Program-made: the position numbers and the translations under genes
The notes under the pieces: model-generated
What the model saw: the letters and a program-made list of their open reading frames with translations, nothing else
What the model was told of the DNA's origin: nothing
Database searches by the model: none
Part shown: positions 25,442 to 37,700 of the stretch, piece by piece
How the letters are laid out: each line of letters starts with the position of its first letter
How positions within the stretch are numbered: the first letter of the stretch is position 1
Assembly (NCBI GenBank): GCA_009869945.1
Contig: WIXG01000395.1
Coordinates: 1 to 64,000, forward strand
Reading direction: 5' to 3'
Source of the DNA: Mesaphorura yosii
Lineage: Eukaryota > Arthropoda > Collembola > Poduromorpha > Tullbergiidae
DNA length: 64,000 nucleotides

Positions 25442-25513
25442 AGGTCCTACCGAGATTTGAACTCGGATCGTTGGATTCAGAGTCCAAAGTGCTAACCATT
25501 ACACCATAGGACC
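25442..25513 (-). tRNA. tRNA-Gln (CTG)
   Basis: The acceptor GGTCCTA pairs with TAGGACC and the discriminator is T. The anticodon arm is TTGGA-CTCTGAA-TCCAA with anticodon CTG. The T arm is CCGAG-TTCAAAT-CTCGG. Its length of 72 bases and its sequence fit eukaryotic tRNA-Gln. It lies on the same strand as tRNA-Gly, about 480 bases away. Confidence 0.95.
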
Positions 25514-28500
25514 GAGGCTCGCGAGCCGACCTCGCTTTATGGCGTATTTGACGACCCGGTTCATGGCCAGAGGTTTACAGCAAGTCACTAGCTGGTTCAG
25601 CGCAACTGTGCAGCACTTTCTTCTGTTTTTCGTATAATACAAGAGACGTGCACTGCAGCTGCGAATTCCTGTCTTCCTCGACAGATTGCATACGCGTTAA
25701 CACTGACGCAAGAGAAGACCTGCCGGCGCATTGACGTTTGCAATGAGATTTTTGCTGTTGCTGTTTTACGTTTTTACTGTGTACAAATTACAAATTACAA
25801 ATTGTGGGTTAATCTCGTGCAGCAGCAAAGAATTTCACAGGAATCTCCGCATTCCGCACAGCGATTAAGCCTGGCGCTACTTGGCAATACGATGCGAGCA
25901 TTGCTTCGTATTTTATTTCGCTCATTTTTAGTTTACGGACGCAGTAAACAACTGGAAACGACATAAATTCGAGAGCATTTTATCCCTTCGCTACTGCTGC
26001 TGCTGCATTCCGCAGATAATTAACTCGAATCTGGCACATTGGCACTGTAAAACAATGCGTTGGCCGCGTAGCACTGCCGACTAGCATCGATTTTCGGAGG
26101 CTTCTAATTGGCAATTAGACTAAAGCAGTGGCAGCGGCAGCGCGTGGAGAGATAAAAGACTGGGAATTTAGTGCAACTGCTAATGTGACTTCTCCACAAT
26201 AGCAGCAGCGAAACGAAGACATTGGATTACCAGCCACCGGGCGAGTTCGCTTTGGGGAAATATTCTTCTGCCTTTTGTATTGTATCATTGTTATTGTTAT
26301 AGACTCCATTTGTGCTTTTTTCCTATTTCGTTCTCTTAATGGATCTATTTGGGTCCATAATATCGCTTGCATTCCCCTACACGCATTCGCGCGGGCTCAC
26401 ATAAATACCAAACCAGACAAATTGGCTCACTTTAGTTTTATGACCCGCGCATCCTCCGCGAGCGGAGCGAAGAGCAGCGGAACAAAGCCACGTCGTCGTC
26501 ATCGTCATTCGTCTCCTTCGCAGCGACGCGACACTGAAATTCTTCCCGATCCGAGGCGATTGAAAATTGCAGCTCGCCAGCTCACCTGAGTCGAAAAACC
26601 GTCGCTGACGCTGATCTGAGACTGTCACGTGGCGGTGGGGACTGCCTGATCACTCGCATCACTCGTTAACATTTCTTTGATGTTTCCATTTCCATTTCCA
26701 TTCCGATTTTCCAATGCTTCTGCGATGATCATCGAGCCGGATTGGAAAAGATACAAGGAAAGCAAAGCAGAGCAGAGCGAGACGGACGGACTCTCGAGGG
26801 GAAAAGTGCCACTTAATTAAGTCGGGGTTTATGTCCGTCGCCTAGGAGCGATGCCGGTTGGGATCCTTCCTGCCATGGTTACTCGTCGCGCCGTGGCGGC
26901 TCGTCTCGCCCTTCGTCGTCATCCTCTTCGTCTCCCCACCGCGTTTCGCGTTTCGCCTTGGCTTGACTTCTTTTTATGCCATCATTTCGTTGAGAAGAAA
27001 GCGAGTCGAGTACGCACTCAAACGCGGGTGCGCGCGGCCCCGCGTCTGAAACTTTTGCTGGTACTTGTCAGTATCGTTATTACAATTTATATAAGCCCAC
27101 TTCAAAGATGCTCAGCCACAAAGCCGAAGCATGGCCATGGCTACCTTTCAAGCCTGCTGCTGCCTCCCCGCCAAGCCAAGGCAAGCCACGCGATGCTCCT
27201 CTCTCTTCGATATCATTAACTTTGAATCTGCACGTAATGATAACGAAATATCACAATTTCCAGAATAAACGGAGGAATCAAAAAAGACTTTTATTACTAG
27301 GCCGGTTTATGTGCTCCCTCGTCCTGCCATTGCCATTGCCATTTGTACCAGTTGAAGAATCCCGAAGAAATGAGCTTCATTCTCGCCGACGCAATAATTT
27401 GCCACGGTGGCCACGACCTCGGAAGAAGCAGGCAGCAGGCATAATGAGGGCAAGAAAACCACCCGACTCTCAAATGGGAACGGACAAAGGTGCTTCATAA
27501 AATGCGGTCTTCTCTCCGCAGCAGAATTTGCAGAATTTAAGCCTCAAGAATCCGGAAATCAAGACAGCTAGCTGGGAATTGGTCGAAGGAAGTTGTCTCG
27601 TGTTTGCTTTGATTCGAGTCATAAAAACCTGGGCAGGCGTGAGTTTGAATTCATTCGCTGTTTATTTGCTGCTCTGCTCTGCCCTGCCTGATTTGATTCC
27701 AGGTCGGTCGCATTGTTTCTCGCCTCTGCCGGCCTCGCAGTGCACGCGCAGCAACAACAAAGCTTGCAAAGCGCTCTGCAGGCTCGCACGGGGCGCGAGC
27801 GGTGAAAGTTGAATGTTTGGTCTCCGAGAAAGTTTGAACACAAAGAAAAGTCTTCCAAACTCCTGCGCCGTTCACGGCCCCTTTCAAAGGAACCTAGACG
27901 GAGTTGGTTCGGATCTTCTATGGAATCCCGTCCGCGAACGCGAATTCAATCTGCGATGAAAGAGCAAAACGCAAAATTCTCTCGATTTCTACGTGTTCCT
28001 GCTGGTGTTGATCTCAGAGTCCATAAATCTTCTCACAAAAAGAAAACCTTCACTCCCAAGCAACGCAACGACCGAGCCACTTCTTTATTCCCTCAATTTC
28101 TTACTCCAATTTTCGTGTTCATTTTTTGCGATGGCTCCCGTACTGATTTCATGGCGAAGGTAAACAGCAGCGGACGAACGAGACAGTCTGCGACCTACCT
28201 TCTGCCTTCTGCTTTCGACAAGAACAACGTCGTTGATCGAGTCGACCAGCCAGGACACGACGTTGGCTTGGCATGCATGCGCATATTGAGTAGGGATCAT
28301 AAATTACGAGCTTCGGCACAGAATCCCCGGCTCAGAAACCCGAAACTGCTTCTGCCTCAATTCAGAGTTTGGCAGCCTAATTTGATCACCGCCGCTTTTA
28401 TTGAACGGTCTGCGCTCGCGTTCTGGTGAATTTCCCAAGAAGCAGTCGTCGTAATGGTGGGTGCAGGTTTCAAATTGCTCGTGATTCACGATTCACGATT

Positions 28501-31500
28501 CACTCGCGCGTGGACCATAATTAAGAGAGGCACATACGAACGTAGAAGAGTAAAAGCAAGGGCACACATGCGTGGAAGTAATTTTCTTTTTATGGCTGCG
28601 GAGCATTGATCATTGAGCATTGATCACAGCATTTGAATGGTTTTGCCTTGCCAGCCATATAATTAGTTGCAGCGATTAGAAGGTGCTGAAATGGGCAAGA
28701 AACTGAGTGTACGTAAGGGTGATTCGGCTTCCTGCGTACACCCACCTGCTTTTTTATTTCAATTCACCTGCTCGCCTGCAATGCCTGCTCGGAAACTCGA
28801 TTCATTCAATTCTCCGGCCGCGGCCTGGACTGGACGGGTTTCGCTTGAGTTGGTCCGTAAATTCGCAATCCGGGACGAAGAATTCAGGAGACACACCACG
28901 CCACAGAAACGGCTGCCCTTTGCACTCCATGCAGAATGACCCTCGCACTCTCCGCTGATGTGATTGCATTGCCCACTGCCTGCCGTCATTGCCTCTCGTT
29001 CCTGTCTGTAGGAAGGTAATTTGTGCACAGAGTGCGGGAGGCTCGAGCTGGATTAAATCCAAAAGGCATAATTTCGTGTAATTACGGAGCTTCCTGCATT
29101 GAACATGAGTCCGTGTCTGTGCTGCTGCTGCACAGCGCAGCCGTATTCGCCCTCGTAATTGGTTCGGTGGAATGAGAACTCGTGCGCGAGTCATAAAGCG
29201 ACGACGACCTGTTTGATGATTTGATTAAAATGAAAACAGGGAGAGGAACAACGAATAACTTAATTTAGCCTGGGAACTCGCCCGCACTGCACTCGCTGCA
29301 TGAATGTGGATTTCGCGCAGCGAAGTTCAAAGGCTTTCTTTCCACCGGCCACCGGTCGGCCTAGTGCAGAAGGATACAGACTGATTAAAACACTGCAGTA
29401 CAGTGTTGGGATTAATTGAAATCGGCCTCAATCGACCGGGCATCCTGCCTGCCTGCAAATGGTCAGATTCATTACATGATTCACTTCGTCGCTTGCCAAG
29501 CACAAACTGAGCCGGAACTCGAACATGAACTCGAAGAGCTTCGGATTGATTAAAGGGAGTTTGTATTAAGCCATTACGCAACACGATTTTTCAAAAGTGA
29601 ATGTGCGTCATCAACATTCAACCCAAGCTTAGCTTCGTTTCTGGAGGGCACGCGACTGATTCTGGCTGATTTCATTTTAAAGGGTTTGGACGGATGAACT
29701 CATTAATTCATGTTTGACAAGCGTCAAACGGTCGGCCTGGCCTCCCTGACCAACGCAGTATAGCAGCAGCACTGGAAAATGAAGCCAACAGCGATGCGAT
29801 TTTCCCGAAGTTCGCTTTTGGCTGGCCATCCTCGGAATTCCGAATTCCGAAGCGCACGAAGTGGAAGGGAAGAACGCAACGCCGTGAATTGTCAGTCATT
29901 TCACGACTCATTGGGCTCCCTCAAATTGGAAAAACCATTTGCATTTTAATTAGAAAGACAAGCTCGATTTACTCGGGGCTGGCCCGGAGCTTCGCCTTCG
30001 CCTCTGCCCACTTCCGAAACACAATAAGCTAACATGAAATTTCACAGTGACAAATGCTCTGATGCGAAAGTGAAGGAAAAAAACAGAAACGAGAAATTAA
30101 TTGCAGTGGGAAATGTCAATGTAACCTTTTCTTGGCTTGGCTTGGCTTGACTTGTCGCTGTGATGATCACGTCATCAAATACATTTTGCTGGCAAGGCTG
30201 GTCGTTGTATTTTTTAAAATACGGTCGAGATTGTTCGGAGGAGGGGAGTTTTGGAAGTGAAAGTACACTTGTGTGCATTTTTATAGTCGGCTGCCATTAA
30301 CTTCATTAAATTGTGATGATTTGATGATGGTGATGAGCAGCAGTGGTTGTTCCTTCACTTTAATCCCACCGCTGCTACTGCAGCCTAGACCTTAGCCTTG
30401 CAATTGTGGGGTGTGTCCCGGAATAATAAAATGTGTATGAATATAAATGCACTGATTTCGGGGGTTCCCCTTTCCAGCAGCGTAAGCGTAAGAAATGAGC
30501 AGCCAAGTCTCCGGAGACTGTCAAGGAGAAAACAGAAAACACCAATGCAATGAGATGCTTCTTCTGCATTCTCGCATGTAAACAAGTCGGCATGAAATTC
30601 TCGACAGCACGGCATTCGAAAATGGGTTGCATTTCAAAGAAAACCGAGGCTGAGCCCGCAGAATACGGCTGCGCCGCGCGCTGATGTGCAGCGTCAACGC
30701 ACGCACGGATGAAACTTCATAATTACGAGTGAAACGGCCTGACTGACGTGGAGACTGGGGCACGAGTCTGGACGGAGTGAGTACGGAGGTCGCGAAGGAG
30801 AAGATAAAAGTCCGGACCTGAATCGGAGGTTAATAATATATTATTTAATGCGCTCGGAATTGCCAAGTAAATGCATTAGCATTACACAACAACAACAGAA
30901 GCCTCCGGAGAAAGTTGCTGCTGCTGCTGCTGCTGAGAGGAGAGAAGCCATTCCAGGAGACGACACAAAAGGAAATGTTAATGTAATCTAAACACAACTG
31001 CAGCGGGTTCTTGCATTTTTAAGTCTCCTTGGTTCGAGGGTAGATTTCAGCAGCAAAGTCCTGAGAATAGTTCCGAGACTGGCTGAGGGGAAGTTGTACA
31101 AAGACCGGATTCGGGAGTGAAAGAACGGGAAAGTTCATGTCAGAATTCCAAATGAGTTGGAAGGAGGTGAATAAAGAAGGCGCATGCAAATCGGAAACAA
31201 TTTTCTTGTATCAACCGCCCGGCTTCTGCTTGTTCCGCTTGCTGCTGGTAGAAATTAAAGCCCCATTCGCTCCGCATTATCTTCTCGGTCAAAAGGAATC
31301 TTTTCAACCCGCGAACCCCATTTACGTATGAATGCCAGAGATTTGAATTTGGGCAATAAGAAAGGGCTCAGCCGCTCCTCCGCAACAACGACCAACATGT
31401 AAATTGCGCTCTTCTGCGCGGCTGCTCGTTAGCCGAGCCATTGAATTTAAATCGCCGCGTCGAGAATTCATCTCTCAAAATTTCTACGCGGCGGCAGGAA

Positions 31501-32690
31501 ATGCGAAGGATGTAGAAAATAAAATCTTTAGCGATGCTTCTGAAATGAACAGAATTCGGGTTACAGGTCACCAGACTTCTTTTTAGCAGTCAAATAAATG
31601 CTGCAAACTTGAAAATGTGTGATTTTCTCAGTAAATATTCATGATTCTAGAGGTATTCTTCATAGAAGAGCTCTTAATTGCAAAGTTATTGTTTTACAAA
31701 TGCCGTCCCATCAATTTTCTCTCAGTTTTCATAAATCAGACGATGTGCTGGTTGACTGATTGACGACTGGCATTGATGAATGAAGAAGGATGTCATTTGT
31801 CAAGGCAGAGCAAGGAGATTGTCGAATTTATTCCGACTTAAAAGTCAATTAAATTACGTGCGCGTGGATTGCGCATTTCGCGTTTATTTTCGTCGCATTT
31901 CCATGATTCCATGCTCAGCATGCATTGCAATTCCGTTGCTGCATGCTGGATCGGTCGGCTGCTGAGGAGAAGCGGAGAAGGGTTTCAATTACTCCGATTG
32001 ACTGAGTGGTAGCAATGTGATTAAAGTGAAAGGAATTCACACTTGGGTAATAACCGACCAGTGCAGCGCGAGCGTGTGTGTGAAGCGCTTTCGGAACAGC
32101 AGCGCAACTTTTGTGGAAAAGAGATCAATCTCCGTGGAATGAAGAATGAAGGCAGAAATGACGCACACATCTCGCAAGATTGCCAGGCTGACTCAACGCC
32201 CGCTCCCGCCCGTCCGCATTCTTCGAGCCTGCAAAGAGAAAGAGTGAAAGAAATCTCGTTTCTTTCTTCCGAGTCAATTGCATTGCTCGTAGTCAGAGAC
32301 CCGTGAAGAGAGACAAGAATCAATTGATCATTTTACATGCCACTTTCAATTGTGCAACAATCCGTTAATACGAACAGCGCATGGCAACCGAAACACAGAC
32401 CCCAACTTTGCACGGACGCTCGCAGTTTATTATTTTCAGCGCATTCGCTCCCTGAACGCGTTCACAATCTCCCAGATCACTTTCTCCCACGATGCACCCG
32501 CGCCACCCGTTCAGTATTCCACCCAATGCACCTTGTCCTCTCGTTCCTAGCATTTCCGACCACTGAACTGAATAAAATATTCCGCGCCGTGAGCAGTTGT
32601 CAGGGTAAACGAAGTACGAGAACGTGCTCGTGCACCTGAAGGCAAGGAAGCACGTTGGAACCGTCGAGTCGGAGCCTGTGCCCAGAACTG
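25514..32690. other. Gene-free stretch after the tRNA cluster
   Basis: I see no coding exon that I can support. The longest frame (27809-28429, 206 codons) has no recognisable motif and composition unlike the five genes. Short simple repeats occur, including CCATTT units near 26690 and (CTG)6 at 30918. It may be intergenic or belong to a large intron. Confidence 0.55.
30918..30935. repeat. (CTG)6 microsatellite
   Basis: Six perfect tandem CTG triplets. A second CTG/CTA-rich run lies at about 53340-53370, next to GAT/ATG triplets from 53290. Confidence 0.85.
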
Positions 32691-32699
32691 CGACCGTTG

Positions 32700-33930
32700 C
32701 TCAGAATATTGGACGATTCAACCATTTTTTGAGCGATTAAATATGTTCTTCACATTCATGTAAATAATTTAGAAGCCTTAACTCGTACAATTACTGTAGA
32801 ACTTTTTAGAAAATTAACTTTAAAGTTGAGGATATTTTTTGATGTAAAAATTATGTAATTCACGTTATGGCTAGGGATAATTCTCGTATTTTTTCGTTTC
32901 TGCATATGCACACACATGTGTTATTCCAGTATCTCCACTCATTTTGTCTCACTTCCTTTCCCCATGAACATACCTGTTATCTTGACATCACTCACTTTTT
33001 CTCATATTCAGATTTGTGTACTAAACTAACATCTCCACTCAGCATCATGTTGTACACGTATTAGATGCTAGGCTTTTTTTCGTTTAGTGAATTTTTCACG
33101 TGAATTGTAGGCTTTACTTCTTTTTATGAAATACAACTCAAACTAGGTTAAGTTTCTCTTGCGGGTTGAAAACGTTTTGTACTGAAGTTTGATTGGTTGG
33201 TAATTCATTCAGTTCTTGTTGCTTTGTGTTCTTTGTGTGAGGTGCATCAGCCAAAATGTTGTAGAGTATTTTAGGATAAGGCCCTCGTTTTGCTATCCTA
33301 CAGTTAAGAAGCATTTTTACTCTCTTTGTAAATTGATTGAATTGCGAAATAAAACTAAGATAAAGTTAATCATTTCGGATTCAGTGTTAACGAGCATTAA
33401 TTGGGACATTTGTTCATGTCATCAGTAGTTGCTGGCTTCAAATTCACTCGGAATACTGACTTGTCTCGATCATTTTTGGATCCGGTGGTCCTTCGAACTT
33501 TGGAAATCTTTGGAATCGGTCACTGTGAAGGTTTGTTTGTGTGAGATTTGTGACTGGGCTTGGAGAAACTTTGGACGTTATCTCATAGAGATGGGCTGTT
33601 ATCATCGGGAGACGACAGCCTGAGTGCCCCTACCGAATTTTTAATCTAGATTATAAGTCGTATTTTATGTAGTCCAGGCGGCACTGGGGCTAACTGATAA
33701 AATTCATAATGTCCAGGTCCAATGTGGGTTGATCTTCCTTGTCATTTAGAGTTAACGACATCTTATCCTTCTTTGTGGGAGTCCGTCTAGCACTCTAGAA
33801 ACTGAAAATGGGGACACGCACTCCAAGTCCAACTTTAATGATCCCACTCTTTTGTGTTTTGTTTCACTTTTTATTGTTTTCCATCAATTCCATCGTGCTG
33901 GAATTGGCTGACGGGTCATTGACTGTCGAG
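32700..33930. other. T-rich compositional island, possible old mobile-element remnant
   Basis: This segment differs by eye from the DNA on both sides: long T/TG-rich stretches and few of the CGTAAT, GCATAA and CTGC words that fill the flanks. Two adjacent plus-strand frames, 33216-33428 and 33429-33623, follow each other directly. The second contains LCEICDWAW and ends in CYHRETTA, faintly like the Cys/His tail of some non-LTR retrotransposon proteins. No reverse transcriptase motif, terminal repeat or poly-A tail is visible, so this is only a suggestion. Confidence 0.25.
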
Positions 33931-36900
33931 TGTGTTGGCTGCTAAATTCAAATCTTGTGCTGATCTGTCATTTAGACCCGCTTCGGTTCAGAATCATCAT
34001 TACCCGAAGAAAGCATCGATGCATTCCTCGTTCTGAGGAGTCTTTGGGGATTCCTTCGCTCGATCCGAGAGCAGAATTTCTTTTTTGCGCCCTGCCTGCC
34101 AGCGAACGAACGCAAAAAGTGAGCTGCACTTAAAGTTGGTACTTTCAACTTCTGTACTGGAAACGAGGCCTGAGAGTGGGCTAAAAATTTCATTCTAAAA
34201 CGGTGTTCATCTCATCACTCGGAATTTGAGTCCTCATGTGAGTCCGTATTACACTCAATCTTCCTCCTGAGGAAAGGAACATGAACAATGAGAACCCAAG
34301 TTGAAGTTGCGAATTGAGGCTGGTGGAAGACAAAACTAGACGCATTTTGGTCTTGCATAATTCACAGGCTGACGTAACAACGTTCTTGACTGACTTTCTA
34401 GGGAAAATGTGTCAATGTGGAGTTCATAGTGGCTCAATGCTCCATGCAAGAGTTTTGTAGTTTCGTAAGATGAAATTGCAATTGTCTGTCGACAGAGTTC
34501 AAGAGCCAGTTAATGTGGAGCAATAAAAGGAAGGCCGGAATTTTCTTCAATGCTGAATGTTGAAGGCTGAAATGATCAGCTAGCTCAGAGATTAGCCAAG
34601 CCCGGCCATCTGCATGCACTCCGAAACAATTCCCAGAAGCAGCATCGCATAGCATGGAATTGGTTCATTGGCAAGAAAGGTCCGAGAAAGAAATCAGACG
34701 CAAACTCAAACTTTCCTCTGCTCATCTAGCAAGGCCAGACGCTTGGCCAAAATTTCTACTTTTTATGGCGTTAATTAAATAAAGTACAAATCTCGCTAAT
34801 ACGCCAATTGACAAATGAAGCAAGCTGGCTGTGAGCTAAGCTACGCTTTACGATTCGAAGATTCTTCGGCGGAATGACATTTCGAAGGTTGATTAATTCA
34901 GATCGAAAACGACGGAGCTCATAAAGGTTGAGTTACCTCCAACATTTATGCCCTTCGTTTTATGCCCGAGTGCCAGTTGCCCATAAACCGGGAACGCCGA
35001 CGGGGAGGACGCGTCATAAAAGCAGGCGGCGGGTTGATTTCCCTAAAACCCTGATAAATATTGCTGCTTACCGAAATTATGCGTCTGCACGCCGCGCCGA
35101 GTCAAGGGCCATAATAATGAACCCTATCGCGAGTATCGGGCGAGTGGCTCACCAAACAAGATAAAGTGCGCAAATTCTCAGGAGTGAACTCAAAGAAAAT
35201 TGGATGCATAAAAAGACTCGTGCATAAAGCGCGCGGTGCGTGGCTTGGCTGAGCGAATTACTCATGAGCTTAACAAAAGCGTGTCTCAATCTCAATGCAA
35301 AAATGAAATGACTTTTGTTTTTGTAGTTAACTACGCTTTCATGTTATGTCGTAATAATAACGTGAATTCCATCTTAGCCTTTCTTTCTTGCCTTCTGCTT
35401 TCTCCGTGCCGTCCGCTTTTTATTGCCTGCCTGTGCTGGCAGGACGAGGCTGCAGTGCGGCAGTAGTGCGCCATATCCGGCTCATCGCTGTTTTGTGGTC
35501 GTAATTTCGTAGTTTGAATGCTATCTGCTTACATGATAACTCAATCAACTATTGTTTTGATTATCAGAAGTACTTTCTCCGCGAGTCCCTCAACAGCGCA
35601 TAAAAGCGCCGTGCCCTGCATGCAACCTACCACTCGAAGCAGAGGCAGAAGACAGCAAAAGACTCAGCTTTATTGCCCGACGTAATGGCGATTCGGCCAA
35701 TGAGCTTCTCCCGCACAGCTTCAACGATGCCGATGCCCGCTTCTCCTTGCAGGATCTTCTTTCCTTCTCAACGCTCAATCCGCACAAATTCGAATTCTTG
35801 GCCAATCGCCTGGCATGCGATTACGATTTCTGTTAATTCGCAGTGGCATGGGAGCGCTCATTTCTGTGGCAGAACAGAATTGAAGTCGTTGTGCTTTGCG
35901 CCGTGGCGGGCTGAATATTTGGCGTCGCGTGGCATGGCGTGGCATAAATCACGATGTGCTAACAGGACAAACTGCGGTTTCGAGCCCTGGATTTTGTTGA
36001 GCTCCACTGCTGAGTTTTGAAGTGTTGATGAAAAGACAGTAATTACAAAGCATGCGAGTGATGAGATTGTGCAAGCGCTGCGCTGAAATTGTATCCGTCG
36101 AGTCGGGTGGGAAGATAGAGTGCACCCTCGTGAAAGCAAGCAGTGACAGTGAAAGGTGAGTGCGTGGCGTGGCTGGCTGGATAATGAACCGGGAGAACAA
36201 TGGAAAAGCCGCCGCGCCGCGTCGACGGCCCGTGCAGAATGGAAGGTTTGGCCAAAACAAAGGTGCACGAGTGGGGAAATAATAAATTATATATTATTAT
36301 TAGCTACAACTTCCCAGGATAATGACTCACTCCTTTGTTCTCGCTTGTTTGCGGTTTCGCATGTTTACAGTTAAAAGAGACATTAGCTCCAGCCCAACAA
36401 GTCACTTTCTCTGGGCAACATACGAGACTCCAGCGCACGTGAACACGAGTCTTAAACAACGACTGCTCGGCTCCCATTCATTCGAGGCTTGGGCACCGGC
36501 GGCGAGTGAAAGCCGTAAAGCAGTTTGCATCCGTATTTGCATTTGCCTTGTGCATTGCATTACATTGATTGATGGGCTTTAGCGTTGCGTCCTTTGACGG
36601 ACAGACAGCGAATCAAATATTCAAATAAACTCGTTCACGGCACGGAGACTTTAAATTGAAGGTTAGACTCCATTCGTGTCACTCTCAAGAATTCCTTCCC
36701 GCCATTTAATCCCTGTTAAGCTCCAAGACAGCACTCGCATTCACATTCGCATTTGCTTTGTTTGCAAAATCCAACACAGCATAATAATTTGCGAGTGCAA
36801 CCTGCGGCTGCTTTGTTTTCATGGGCTTACGAGTTGGAGGAGCTGCCGGAATTATGCAGGCTGCTATGCCAAATGCCAATCGAAGCAGGCGGCAGGCAGG

Positions 36901-37306
36901 CAGGAAGAGAAGCCAAGCCAATTCAGATTTCCGAGTCATTACACCTCATTTCGAGTTTGTCTGTCGTGACTTGTCGAGAAGGCAGGCAGGGGCTGACTAA
37001 GATAAAGTTGAGAGTCATTATTGTAGTTAATTACAGAGTCTATCTCCTCACTCCAACAGCACAATCTGAATACGCACAACACTCGCCGCTTGCCATGAAG
37101 AGTGTTTAACTCTGAGCCAAGCCAAGCCATGCCAATTCCAGGCAGGCGGGCAGGCGAGACTCCTCGAATTAAAAGCTGATACTCGAAACCTCAACGAAAC
37201 CCCGCAAAAGCGAAGCAAGAGCAACGCAAACAGTAAACAATGCAGTCAGTCTTACGGAGTTAATGCGTCGTAATGATTGAGAAATCGATCTCTCTTCAGC
37301 ATAGCA

Positions 37307-37700
37307 CGTCAAAATCCCTCAAACACAAATCCCTCTGCCAGAATCCCTCTGCGATAAAATCCCTCTGCAACGAAATTCCTCGTCAAAACCCCACCAAACG
37401 ACAAGGCTTCAGGGTAGAAGAAGGGAGGACAGTTCATGAGGTGCCTCTGAACTCGTATACCAGCCACCTGAGTAAAATATTAATCAATTGCTACAAGTGA
37501 AACAGGTCGTATTTTCAAATACAGGTTTAGAAATGTTGATTCTTCAAGTTAAACAGTGGCTGATTAGGAAGAATGAACTCTTGGAGGGATTTTGTCACAG
37601 AGGGAGATCGTCGCAAAGAGATTTTGTCGCAGGGATTCTGACGGAGGATTTTGACGGAGGGATTCTGGCAGAGGGATTTATGCTGGAGGGATTCTGTCAT
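37307..37700. repeat. Foldback built from inverted tandem repeats
   Basis: The left arm (37307-37394) consists of about six units like AAAATCCCTCTGC, each 12-18 bases. The right arm (37583-37700) consists of the same units in reverse complement, GGGATTTTGTC and GGCAGAGGGATT. Positions 37327-37349 and 37657-37679 are exact reverse complements over 23 bases. The spacer is about 190 bases. A transcript would fold into a long imperfect hairpin. The units leave open frames on both strands encoding repeated KSLCQNPS-like peptides, which I regard as a by-product. Confidence 0.75.

Noticed and set aside
27809-28429. 206-codon plus-strand frame
   Set aside because: It is the longest in the gene-free region but has no domain, no plausible start context and basic/Ser-rich low-information sequence; chance openness is the simpler reading.
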